DNA from: Treponema sp. | GTDB lineage: Bacteria; Spirochaetota; Spirochaetia; Treponematales; Breznakiellaceae | Assembly: GCA_031274285.1 (NCBI GenBank) | Contig: JAISQJ010000124.1 | Location: 1 to 33,159, forward strand | Length of the DNA stretch: 33,159 nt | Direction: 5' to 3' | Program-made: the position numbers and the translations under genes | Part shown: piece after piece, positions 1 to 8,300 of the stretch | Layout of the letters: each line of letters starts with the position of its first letter | Numbering within the stretch: the first letter of the stretch is position 1 | Notes under the pieces: generated by a model | Told to the model about the DNA's origin: nothing | What the model saw: only the letters and a program-made list of their open reading frames with translations | Databases searched by the model: none

Positions 1-52
1 GGTCTGTTAAAAGAGCGGGAATTTTGTTATAACGTAGAGTAAGGAGAAGCGC

Positions 53-676
53 ATGGCCCGGGAAGCGGCGGCCCCGACAAAGAGTAACCTTATCCGTATG
101 AAGGAGCGGCTTGCCACCGCGGAGGAGGGGTACGACCTGTTGGAGCAGAAGCGGGAGCTCCTGGTGATGGAGCTGATGCAGCAGGTGGAGCAGGTGAAGC
201 TTTTGGAGCGGGACCTGGACGCCCGGACGGCGACGGCTTACCCGGCTTTGAAGCGGATGCTCATCGCGGTGGGCCGGGAGCGGGCGGACCGGCTGGCCAG
301 GGATATCCATTACCGCTTCGAGCTGGAGGAAAAGCGGGTTACCGCGGCGGGGATGGCCCTGCCGGGGCTGGAAATCCGGCTTCCCAACGTGGAACTGAAG
401 TATTCCCCGGCGAATTCATTTGCCGAATGTGATGAAACTGTGCTAGAATTTTTTCAACTGCTCAGGATATGCACGGAGCTTGCGGCGGTACGGACTATCG
501 CGTGGCGGCTTGCCCGGGAGCTGCGGAAGACCCAGCGGCGGGTAAACGCCCTGGAAAAGATGGTTATCCCCAGCGCCAGGGAGACCAAGGCCTATATTGA
601 GGCGGCCCTGGAAGAGCGGGACAGGGATTCGTTCTTTACGAGCAAACTACTCAAGAGGAAGGCCGGGGCCGAATGA
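53..676 (+). CDS. atpD: V-type ATP synthase/ATPase subunit D
   Basis: This is the central-stalk (rotor) subunit of an archaeal/V-type rotary ATPase, coupling the catalytic A/B head to the membrane ring. The 207-residue length is normal for the family. The N-terminal segment has the expected start (TKSNLIRMKERLATAEEGYD, about residues 9-28), followed by a long heptad-rich helix. A matching C-terminal helix (LRKTQRRVNALEKMVIPSAR) completes the two-helix coiled coil. AAGGAG lies 6 bases before the ATG. The next gene overlaps it by ATGA at 673-676. In T. pallidum, as I recall, subunits I and K follow D; here a universal-stress protein does, so the membrane subunits must be encoded elsewhere. Subunit B would be expected upstream but lies outside the window. 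The family call is confident. Confidence 0.95.
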   Translation: MAREAAAPTKSNLIRMKERLATAEEGYDLLEQKRELLVMELMQQVEQVKLLERDLDARTATAYPALKRMLIAVGRERADRLARDIHYRFELEEKRVTAAGMALPGLEIRLPNVELKYSPANSFAECDETVLEFFQLLRICTELAAVRTIAWRLARELRKTQRRVNALEKMVIPSARETKAYIEAALEERDRDSFFTSKLLKRKAGAE

Positions 677-1158
677 CGAAGCCTATCATTTCTCACATCG
701 TTGTGGTTATTACCGGTTCGGATGCCTCTATTCTGGCCGCCAAGTATGCGATTATCATGTCGAAGGCCTACCGCTGCAGGATGACCGCGGTTTATGTGGT
801 GGATACCGCCACCATCCGCCAGCTTACCTTAAGCAAAATTTTTATCCAGGAAGAGAGTCAGGAATACGAAAAGAGCCTGGAAGCCAACGGGGAGCGTTAC
901 CTTTCCTTTGTGGAGGAGCTTGCCCGGGCCAAGGGGGTGCGGATTGAGCGGGAGATCCGCCGGGGCGCGGTGTACACCGAGATTCTGACGGCGGCGGACG
1001 ATAAGAAGGCGGACCTTATTGTCCTGGGGGGCTGGGAGAAGGAGCGGAGCGCCAGGGATATTATCAGCCATGCCCACCGGGAGATCATGGTGAACGCCAA
1101 GTGTTCGGTTCTTCTGGTTAAGGAGCCCGGCATCGACCAGCTATACAAGCAGGCCTAG
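673..1158 (+). CDS. universal stress protein (UspA fold)
   Basis: The 161-residue protein has the UspA layout: a first strand (HIVVVITGSDAS), a helix over residues 20-32, a second strand with a conserved aspartate (MTAVYVVDTA), a long helix, and late strands ADLIVLGGWE and CSVLLVKEP. The classical ATP-binding signature G-x2-G-x9-G-S/T after LGG is not visible; the segment reads GGWEKERSARD instead. It may therefore belong to the non-ATP-binding branch, although this is inference. It is translationally coupled to the V-ATPase D gene (ATGA overlap), which hints at a role tied to energy status or ion pumping. Its stop codon lies inside a repeated element (see 1155-1260). Confidence 0.85.
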   Translation: MTKPIISHIVVVITGSDASILAAKYAIIMSKAYRCRMTAVYVVDTATIRQLTLSKIFIQEESQEYEKSLEANGERYLSFVEELARAKGVRIEREIRRGAVYTEILTAADDKKADLIVLGGWEKERSARDIISHAHREIMVNAKCSVLLVKEPGIDQLYKQA

Positions 1159-1260
1159 CAGCCTGTTGCACTTGTGGATTTTTTGCATAAATATGCAAAA
1201 AATCCCGATTAATGGGCATGCTTTTGGAGTTTTTTAAGCGCGAAGCGCAACAAACTCCTA
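1155..1260. repeat. short interspersed repeat with two stem-loops
   Basis: The intergenic DNA between 1158 and 1277 folds into two hairpins. The first has perfect 13-base arms at 1176-1188 and 1193-1205 with a 4-base loop. The second pairs GGAGTTT (1226-1232) with AAACTCC (1252-1258) and contains GCGC-GAA-GCGC inside. Bases 1241-1259 recur exactly (19/19), reverse-complemented, at 14429-14447. Bases 1155-1170 recur reverse-complemented at 17421-17436 with 14 of 16 matches. The stop codon of the upstream gene is part of the element. No open reading frame is associated, so it looks like a non-autonomous or REP-like repeat; transcript stabilisation or termination is possible. Confidence 0.6.
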
Positions 1261-1276
1261 GCAGCATGGGGGAAAT

Positions 1277-1684
1277 ATGAGGATAGCGATAGTTTGTGTT
1301 CCACGGCAGCGGGGAGGAATTCCCGGTTATGCCGTTTCCCTGGCCAAGGGGATGGAGTCCATGGGGCACCGGGTGGATACGATTGATGCATGGACCGAGG
1401 ACGGGATGCGGCTTCCCGGTTACGAGTACATTGTGGTGGCGGCGGAATCCGTTTCCTCTTTTTCCGGTAAGCTTCCGGACCCCCTGGCCAAGGTGCTTTC
1501 CGCGGGAAGCGGCCTGGTGGGAAAGCGGAGCGCCGCCTTTGTCAAAAAGTCCGGCCTTTTTTCAAGCCGGGCCCTTTTTAATGTGATGCGGGCCATGGAA
1601 AAAGAGGGGATGCGGGTGAATTGGAGCGATATACTCCTGAACCCCGCCCATGCGGAAGCCCTGGGGAAGCGTATCGGGGCCTAG
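1277..1684 (+). CDS. flavodoxin-like fold protein, function unknown
   Basis: The 135-residue protein shows an alternating beta-alpha pattern like flavodoxins: strand MRIAIVCV, helix GYAVSLAKGMESMGHRV, strand YEYIVVAAES, helix PDPLAKVLSA, strand KRSAAFVKKS, helix LFNVMRAMEKEGM. The phosphate-binding loop that holds FMN (T/S-x-T-G-x-T) is absent. After the first strand it reads PRQRGGIPGYA instead, so either FMN is not bound in the usual way or the fold has another use. GGGGGA lies 3 bases before the ATG. It follows the repeat at 1155-1260 and precedes the J-domain gene by 33 bases, so it may be co-transcribed with the genes downstream. I do not recognise a specific family. Confidence 0.6.
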   Translation: MRIAIVCVPRQRGGIPGYAVSLAKGMESMGHRVDTIDAWTEDGMRLPGYEYIVVAAESVSSFSGKLPDPLAKVLSAGSGLVGKRSAAFVKKSGLFSSRALFNVMRAMEKEGMRVNWSDILLNPAHAEALGKRIGA

Positions 1685-1717
1685 GCCCTGCCCGGTATTC
1701 GCTAGATCGCGGGCGCT

Positions 1718-2494
1718 ATGACCGACTACTATACTACCCTGGGAGTCAGGCAGGATGCCCCCACCCAGGAGATTAAGCGGGCCTTTCGGGATAAGGCCAA
1801 GCGGCTGCACCCTGATATTGCGGGAAAAGAAGCGGAAGGGGAGATGCGGAAGCTCCTTACCGCCTACGAGGTGCTCTCTAACCGGGAGCGCCGCTACGAA
1901 TACGATCGGGCCTACCACCGTTTTATCAAGAAAGTCGATTTTGACTACCGTTCCTGGCTGCGGGAACGGTTTGAGGAACCGGAAAGCCGGGCCAAGCTGG
2001 TGTTTTATGAGCTGCTCCACCTGGAAGAAGATGCGGCCGTTGCCGTTTGGGACCGTTCCGGAGGCCTGGATTTCCCCCTGGACCGTTACCTGGACCGGGA
2101 AGACTGGATGGACTGCGGCTACCTCTTGGCCGAGGAACTGGACCGCCGGGGCCGTGTTTACGAGGCCTTTGAACTTCTGATACAGTTGGTGCGGGAAGAG
2201 CGGCGGCGGCCCTACTTTAAGCACTTTATGGACGACCTTGAGGCTTTCCTTAAGGAGCTGGTGCGGCTGCGGCTGCGGTCCGGTGTGGGGGATGAACTCT
2301 GGATCGACTGCCTGGAAACCCTGCTGGAGCTTGGGTTTTCCCCCCGGGACGAGGCCCGCTGGATGCGTTCCATGGCGGAGACTCTGTTGAAGATGGGGGA
2401 CAAGGCCGCGGCGGAAACCATTATCCGGGAGGCCCTGCGGCGGGACCCGGCCCTGCCCAGCGCCGCCCGGCTTAGGCAGAAGCTCAATGTGTAG
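1718..2494 (+). CDS. DnaJ-domain protein
   Basis: Residues 3-68 form a J domain (YYTTLGVRQDAPTQEIKRAF) with the diagnostic HPD at residues 31-33, the site that stimulates DnaK ATPase activity. There is no Gly/Phe region, zinc finger or DnaJ C-terminal beta domain, so this is a type III J protein and not the DnaJ chaperone itself. The remaining ~190 residues are helical and charged, and the end (residues ~225-258) resembles a TPR-like helix pair. It lies 24 bases before the methionine aminopeptidase gene. It probably recruits DnaK to a particular client; the client cannot be read from the sequence. Confidence 0.85.
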   Translation: MTDYYTTLGVRQDAPTQEIKRAFRDKAKRLHPDIAGKEAEGEMRKLLTAYEVLSNRERRYEYDRAYHRFIKKVDFDYRSWLRERFEEPESRAKLVFYELLHLEEDAAVAVWDRSGGLDFPLDRYLDREDWMDCGYLLAEELDRRGRVYEAFELLIQLVREERRRPYFKHFMDDLEAFLKELVRLRLRSGVGDELWIDCLETLLELGFSPRDEARWMRSMAETLLKMGDKAAAETIIREALRRDPALPSAARLRQKLNV

Positions 2495-2518
2495 GCCGGC
2501 GATGGGTAACAAGGTTGG

Positions 2519-3289
2519 ATGGCCGTCATGATTCGCCTGAAGAATGAAAAACAGATCAACGGGATCCGTACATCCTGTAAACTCCTGTCCGCCATGTACC
2601 GGGAACTTATGCCCCTGGTAAAGCCGGGGGTCCAAACCCTGGACCTGGACCGCTGGGTCCGGGACTGGATCAAAAAGGCCGGGGGCCGGCCGGCCTTCCT
2701 GGGCTACGGTCCCCGGAAGAATCCCTACCCCGCGGCCATCTGCATCTCCATTAACAACGAGGTGATCCACGGCATCCCCGGTAAGCGGAAGATTCTGGAG
2801 GGGGACCTGGTTTCCCTGGACTGCGGCATCGATCTGGGGGGCTTTATCAGCGACCAGGCGGTGACGGTGGAGGCGGGGCGGGTGGCGCCGGAACTCCACG
2901 CCCTGAATATGGCGACCAGGGAATGTCTTTACCAGGGCATTGCCGCGGTTAAGGCCGGGGACCGGCTGCTCCAGATTGCCCGGGCCGTGAGCGCCCGCGC
3001 CAAGCTGGGGAACTACGGGGTGGTGCATCAGTTCTGCGGCCACGGGGTGGGGCTGGAACTCCACGAGGACCCCCAGGTTCCCAACTATCCCCACGGTCCC
3101 AATCCCCGCATGTCCCGGGGCATGGTTATCGCCATTGAGCCCATGGTCAACCTGGGGACCGCCGATGTGGAGATTCTGCAGGACGGCTGGACCGTGGTCA
3201 CCGCGGACGACAGGCCCTCCGCCCATTGGGAACACACGGTGGCTATCTTTGAGGATCGTGCGGAAATATTGACGGATCCCCTGGAGTGA
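2519..3289 (+). CDS. map: methionine aminopeptidase, type I
   Basis: This enzyme removes the initiator methionine from nascent proteins. All five metal ligands are visible: D101 (SLDCGIDL), D112 (ISDQ), H175 (GHGVG), E207 (AIEPM) and E238 (WEHT). The substrate-site histidines are H84 (EVIHGIPG) and H182 (LHEDP). The 256-residue length is typical, and there is no N-terminal zinc-finger extension, so it is the short type Ia form. Two starts are possible. ATG at 2519 has AAGG only 4 bases upstream; ATG at 2528 gives the protein MIRLKNEKQ with a 13-base gap. Neither is clearly better. Confidence 0.95.
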   Translation: MAVMIRLKNEKQINGIRTSCKLLSAMYRELMPLVKPGVQTLDLDRWVRDWIKKAGGRPAFLGYGPRKNPYPAAICISINNEVIHGIPGKRKILEGDLVSLDCGIDLGGFISDQAVTVEAGRVAPELHALNMATRECLYQGIAAVKAGDRLLQIARAVSARAKLGNYGVVHQFCGHGVGLELHEDPQVPNYPHGPNPRMSRGMVIAIEPMVNLGTADVEILQDGWTVVTADDRPSAHWEHTVAIFEDRAEILTDPLE

Positions 3290-3290
3290 C

Positions 3291-3309
3291 GGCGGGGAAC
3301 GGCCCCGCC
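3291..3309 (+). terminator. GC-rich hairpin after map, possible terminator
   Basis: Directly behind the map stop codon, GGCGGGG (3291-3297) pairs with CCCCGCC (3303-3309) around a 5-base loop. No T tract follows, so intrinsic termination would be weak; it may only stabilise the 3' end. The remaining spacer to the protease gene is AT-rich and contains a tandem ATT run at about 3338-3353. Confidence 0.35.
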
Positions 3310-3438
3310 CGGCGAAAATTGTAACTTCCCTGGGAATTTATTATTATTATTAGTGGGAATCAACGGGATCCCCAAGGATAAAATCTGAATAATCGCGGTT
3401 AGTACAGATAATTCAAATATACCTAGGAGCGTAAATCC

Positions 3439-4947
3439 ATGAATTTTAAACAACAATTGTCGTCAAAGAATCTCTTTGTGTTCAATTTGGTGCTGGTGGG
3501 GGCCATCTTCGGCTTTTCCCTGGCCTTTCTTTCGTTTTCCTGTTCCACGCCGGGGTCCAAAAAGACCGTGCTGGCCGAGGAGAACCCGGTCATTATTCCG
3601 GAATCCGCCCTGGATGTGGCCGAGGGGCTCCAAACCGCCTTCCGCTCGGTGGCCGACAAGGTGCTGCCTTCGGTGGTGGAGATTCAGACCGTATCCGTCA
3701 GCCGTCAGCAGGCGCCCAACTACCCCGGCATCCCCTGGGAGTTCTTTTTCGGCCCCCGGGAGGGGGAGCCCGATTCCCGGAATCAGCAGCGGGAATTCCG
3801 TTCCCAGGGCATGGGATCGGGGATTGTGGTACGCCGGGACGGGGGAACCTACTATGTGCTGACCAATAACCATGTGGTGGATGGGGCTACGGAGATTACC
3901 CTGGTGGCCATGGACGGCACGGAGTACAAGGCGGAGCTGGTGGGCAAGGATGAGCGGAAGGACCTGGCCATGGTGTCCGTTAAAACCAACGACAGCCTTC
4001 CCGTGGCGGTGCTGGGGGATTCGGACGCCGTAAGGGTAGGGGACTGGGCCATTGCCGTGGGGAACCCCCTGGGCTTTATGTCCTCGGTAACCATGGGCAT
4101 TATCAGCGCCGTGGGCCGGACCGGGGGCCCCGCGGGGAACATCAACGACTTTATCCAGACCGACAGTTCCATCAACCGGGGGAATTCCGGCGGCGCCCTG
4201 GTGAATATCCGGGGAGAGGTGATCGGCATCAATACCTGGATTGCCAGCAACAGTTCCGGCGGCGGTTCCGTGGGCCTGGGCTTTGCCATCCCCATCAACA
4301 ACGCCAAGCGGGTTATCGACGACTTTATCAGCTCCGGCAGTTCCACCTACGGCTGGCTGGGGGTTTCCTTAAGCGATCCCGACCGGGAAATCCTGGCCGC
4401 CCTGTCCGCGGAGGGGAAGCGGGGGGCCCTGGCTTCCCAGGTCTTTATCGACTCCCCGGCGGATAAGGGGGGCATAAAGCCCGGCGACTTTATCACCCAT
4501 GTGGACGGCAGGGAGGCCCGGGATTCTACCACCCTGTCCCGGATGGTAGGGGATCTGCGGGCCGGAGACCGGGCCACCTTTACGGTGATCCGGGGCGGCG
4601 TGGTCCAGGAGATTCCGGTGCGGATCGAAAAGCGGACCGACGAGGTGGCGGCGAACAACAAGAAGCTCTGGCCCGGGGTCATGGCCCTGCCCCTTACCGA
4701 GCAGGTCCGCAGCGCCTTCGAGCTGGACCGGAACGCCCAGGGGCTCTTTGCGGCCCAGGTCCTGGCGGACAGCCCCGCGGACGTAATCGGCCTTAGGCGG
4801 GGGGACCTGATCACCGGGATCAACGGCGAGCCGGTGCGGGATCTTCAAACGTTCTACCGTCTTTTGAGGGAAAACACCTCCCGGGAACTGTGGTTCACCT
4901 TTACCCGGGGCGAATCTTCCCTGGAAACCTTAAAGTACAAGAAGTAG
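3439..4947 (+). CDS. htrA: HtrA/DegP-type periplasmic serine protease
   Basis: This is a trypsin-like quality-control protease of the cell envelope. The catalytic triad is H145 (TNNHVVDG), D175 (ERKDLAMV) and S250 (NRGNSGGA). Two PDZ domains follow at roughly 304-397 and 410-495, each with a carboxylate-loop-like G-W-L-G-V or P-G-V-M start and a PADxxG(I/L)xxGD signature. The 502-residue length fits DegP. Residues 11-35 form one hydrophobic segment ending LSFSC at C35, which could be a lipobox, so the enzyme may be lipid-anchored instead of soluble or held by a TM helix. TAGGAG lies about 10 bases before the ATG. It appears monocistronic, with long AT-rich spacers on both sides. Confidence 0.95.
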   Translation: MNFKQQLSSKNLFVFNLVLVGAIFGFSLAFLSFSCSTPGSKKTVLAEENPVIIPESALDVAEGLQTAFRSVADKVLPSVVEIQTVSVSRQQAPNYPGIPWEFFFGPREGEPDSRNQQREFRSQGMGSGIVVRRDGGTYYVLTNNHVVDGATEITLVAMDGTEYKAELVGKDERKDLAMVSVKTNDSLPVAVLGDSDAVRVGDWAIAVGNPLGFMSSVTMGIISAVGRTGGPAGNINDFIQTDSSINRGNSGGALVNIRGEVIGINTWIASNSSGGGSVGLGFAIPINNAKRVIDDFISSGSSTYGWLGVSLSDPDREILAALSAEGKRGALASQVFIDSPADKGGIKPGDFITHVDGREARDSTTLSRMVGDLRAGDRATFTVIRGGVVQEIPVRIEKRTDEVAANNKKLWPGVMALPLTEQVRSAFELDRNAQGLFAAQVLADSPADVIGLRRGDLITGINGEPVRDLQTFYRLLRENTSRELWFTFTRGESSLETLKYKK

Positions 4948-4958
4948 CCATCTATCCA

Positions 4959-4982
4959 AGCCTGCCCAGCCCTGGGCAGGCT
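4959..4982 (+). terminator. strong inverted repeat downstream of htrA
   Basis: AGCCTGCCCAG (4959-4969) is perfectly complementary to 4972-4982, beginning 11 bases after the htrA stop codon. A 17-base T-rich tract (5012-5028, one G) comes only 29 bases later, so this is not a textbook intrinsic terminator, but the pair probably marks the end of the transcript. Confidence 0.5.
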
Positions 4983-5165
4983 GAGGTACTACCCTACGCC
5001 GCTTAACCAAATTTTTTTGTTTTTTTTTGGAAAAGAATAAAGCAAAACCGCCTCTTCGCGCCCATATAAGGTGGTTGGGGCTTTCTCCAAATTTCGGCTT
5101 TTAAAAAGGCTGCCGGTTTGGCTGGAAGTCCCCACTAAAATTTTGTATGGTAAAGGAGTAGACAG
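4983..5165. other. AT-rich spacer between htrA and the 61-residue ORF
   Basis: This stretch contains the T-rich tract at 5012-5028. A weak stem pairs AACCGCC (5046-5052) with GGTGGTT (5070-5076). AAAGGAG serves the next ORF. I see no gene, no tRNA and no convincing promoter pair. Confidence 0.4.
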
Positions 5166-5351
5166 ATGTTGCGGGAGAGTAATGCCGACCGGGCCGGGGA
5201 CCCTAAGAAGTATCTAGGAGCCGTCGTCGGGGCAATTATGAAAGAAAACGTGCGGGACTACGCCCACAAAGTGGGTTTTTATGTGGTAGAGCAGACCAGG
5301 GATACGGTAAAAATTGTCGCTCCCCCCGGTTTTGAACCCCGGCAATGGTAA
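5166..5351 (+). CDS. 61-residue protein resembling the C-terminal end of a larger family
   Basis: The short ORF has AAAGGAG 7 bases before its ATG and ends KVGFYVVEQTRDTVKI...PPGFEPRQW. From memory, endings of the type GFYVIEQTGDTVKI close much longer hypothetical proteins (DUF3782 or PD-(D/E)XK-like) that are common in treponemes and some cyanobacteria. If so, this is either a stand-alone copy of that C-terminal module or the remnant of a deleted gene that kept a functional ribosome binding site. No function can be assigned. It is followed 46 bases later by the large exported protein gene. Confidence 0.5.
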   Translation: MLRESNADRAGDPKKYLGAVVGAIMKENVRDYAHKVGFYVVEQTRDTVKIVAPPGFEPRQW

Positions 5352-5397
5352 CCCCCCTGCCTTTTGCCGGTTTTAGGCTAGGTTTAGACAGCCCCTC

Positions 5398-8300
5398 ATG
5401 AAAAAGCCCCTGTTTTTAGCGCTTTTGCTCCTCCTTTTCCCCCTGGTTGGGGGGGCGGTGACGGTGACGTGGGATGGTGATCAAAACAATGGCCTCTGGG
5501 GCGACGGCGGCAACTGGGATACCGGCTCCCCGCCAAATTCCGGCGATGATGTGGTTATTCCTGGCGGACTTTTTACTACATACCCTAATTCAATACCTTC
5601 TCTGGTTATCCAGGCCGGATCAAATGCATGGGGGAGTCTGACCCTAGGCTCCTCGGTGACCCTGGAGATTACCGGGACCGTGACAATCAAAACCGGGACT
5701 ACCTTTAACCTTATCGGCCCTGGAACCTTTAAGGCGGGGGCTGTGACCATAGAACATGACGGGGTAAATCCGGCGGTAGCTCTGAACCTCTCCGTCAATG
5801 CCGCTTTGGAAGCCACGGGGGCTGTAACTGTTGCAAGCGGGGCCCTTAACCTAAGTGGTGACGGAACCATTGAAGCGGGGACCGTAGCTATTCAGACCGG
5901 GGCGGCCCTTGACCTGGGCGATAGAACTATTACGGTAGGAAACGCCGTGACCAGCGCAGGAACCATCACAGCCAGCGGGGGCAGTATTGTTGTTACCGCC
6001 GGGGATTTTACCCAGACCGGGGGCAGTATAAGCGCGGGCGGGAACATCACCGTTACCGCCGCCGGCAATCTTACCATCGGCGGCGGGATCACTTCGACCG
6101 CCGGGACCGTGACCTTGAGCGCCGGCTCCGGCATAAGCCTGGGGGCGGATATAAACGCCGCCGCCGGGAACATTACCTTTAGCGCTGCGGTGACACTTTC
6201 GGGAAACGCTGCGGTGGCTTCAAGCGGCGGGAATATATACTTTGCCGGAAACCTTCTTGTTCCCCAATCCAGGGCCTTGACCTTGGACTGCCAGGCCGTG
6301 TCCATCGCCGGGAATGTGGAACTCTACGGCGCACTTTACGCCGGCCCCGCGTCAAGCAGTAGTATTACTATCACCGTGGGCGGTAATTGGATTCAAACCA
6401 AAAGCGGATTTTCCGACATGGCTAACACGGGGACCTTTTACCCCCAGGCGGGGACCGTTATTTTTACCAGCGGCGCGGTGACCATCGACGGTATCAATAC
6501 CGCCTGGCATAACCTTGAATTTAGTTTTGCTGCGGGGCCTGCCGTCAAATTCCGCAATTACCCCGCCGCAGCCTACGATTCGGTTGCCGCGCTGGGCCAT
6601 CATATCGGCGGGGCCCTGACGGTTGCCGCCGGGGGCAAGCTGACCAGACTTTCCCCGGTGGCCGGCGATTATGCTGACGCCTCTGGTCTTCCGGCGGATC
6701 CCCTGGACGAAGCGGTGCTTAACAACGGACAGGCTAATAAATTCTGGAATCTTTTTTATAAGGCCAATGATTTTTCTTCCCTGGGCAATAATACGGAGGT
6801 GGACTGGTGCTGGATTCGGCCCAGGGTTTCGGGGGCCATACATTTGCCGGTCGTTGATGAATGGAAGCGGCCCCAGGATCCCGGCTACGCCGCATCGAAT
6901 GCCCGGTACAACGCGGGCTGGAACGCCCCCTATGTTATCTACAGTTTTACCGAGGATTGGGATCACAACGGCAGAATCGATCATATCCGGGTCCAGTCGT
7001 ATGCGCCCCTGGACGGGGATTTTTCCGGCCTTAACGTGAATATCGGGGGCGGTTACCGGGTGACCGGCTACAGTACCCCTACGGTCCAAACGGAGTATTT
7101 TTTTTACATCACCCTGGAGGAAAAGGAACACCCCGACACGGATCAAAGGCCCCCGGTACAGAGCATAAGCGGAAATCTCTACGCGTCGGGGGGGCCCCGG
7201 ATCCTGGAAAGCGCCAGGATCCCCATCGACACGGCCCCGCCCCGGATAGTTTCCTCCCTGGCCCTGCCGGGGGGGAATGAACTCTTTATCCGCACCAGCG
7301 AGGCGGTGGAATTTGTTCCCGGCGCGGGGAATTCCATCACCGCCAATGGGCGGACCGGGGCCTTTACCGTCACGCCGGCGCCGGGGGGAACCGCCGGCCG
7401 GGAGTTTATCATCGGCAATGTTCCTCCCATGGGGGCGGGGCTTTTGTCCGGCGGGGGAAAATTTGCATTTGGCCCCGCCCCGGCCGCCGGCCCCGGTTAT
7501 TTTAGGGATGTCCCCGGAACCTTCCAGTATCCCCCCAAAATAGGGAATGAGACTTTGACCGGCTGCCCCCTCTGGTGGCCGAAGGACCGGGAATACGGAT
7601 ATGGGACCCCCGCCGGCTATATTGATGCGGCGCAGTCCTGGCCTCCGGCCTGGAACCCCGCCGGCCCGCCCCCGCCCGGCCTTACGGCGGCCATACGGGC
7701 GCCGAATTTCAACCGGCGGGATCCTTCTTCACCTGATTATGGGCGCCGCCTTACCGACCTGTTGATCGCCGCCCCCCCGGTCAATGCCAATTCCCCCTTC
7801 TTTGTGCAGCCCGTATATGCCCACGATTTTACGGGGACCGCGGAACTCAACCCCCTGTCCCGGATCTTCGTATTTGACGGTTCAAAACAGCTTTTGGATA
7901 TGGACGTGACCCTGCAGGCCAAGCTAAACAGCCCCGCGCTGCCCGGCTTTACGGGCCTTAGGCTCTACTGCGCTTCCGATAAAAGCATACCGGCGGAATT
8001 CCGTTCCAGCGGGGAGCGGGACGGGCTAGAGGGGATTTGGCTTCCGGGCCTTCCTCCGGGCTCCCCGGCTCAGGGCCTGATTCCCCGCCGTTACGGGGAC
8101 GCGTACCAGGCAGACGGCGATCCTTCCCCCGGTAACGACCTCTATAACTTTACTATCCCCCACGAGGCCCTGGTAAGCGGCGGGACCCTGGAATTCTACT
8201 TCCATCCCCAGGGCGGCGTTTCATCGGACCTTTTCGTGGCCCGGCTGGACACCGGCAATTCCGCGCCCTGGTACCGCAATGTAAAGCCCTTTTCCTTCCG

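Noticed and set aside
1562-3235. 557-codon open frame on the minus strand
   Set aside because: It lies antisense to the clear J-domain and map genes. It is rich in Pro, Gly and His with no domain, as expected for a shadow frame in GC-rich DNA.
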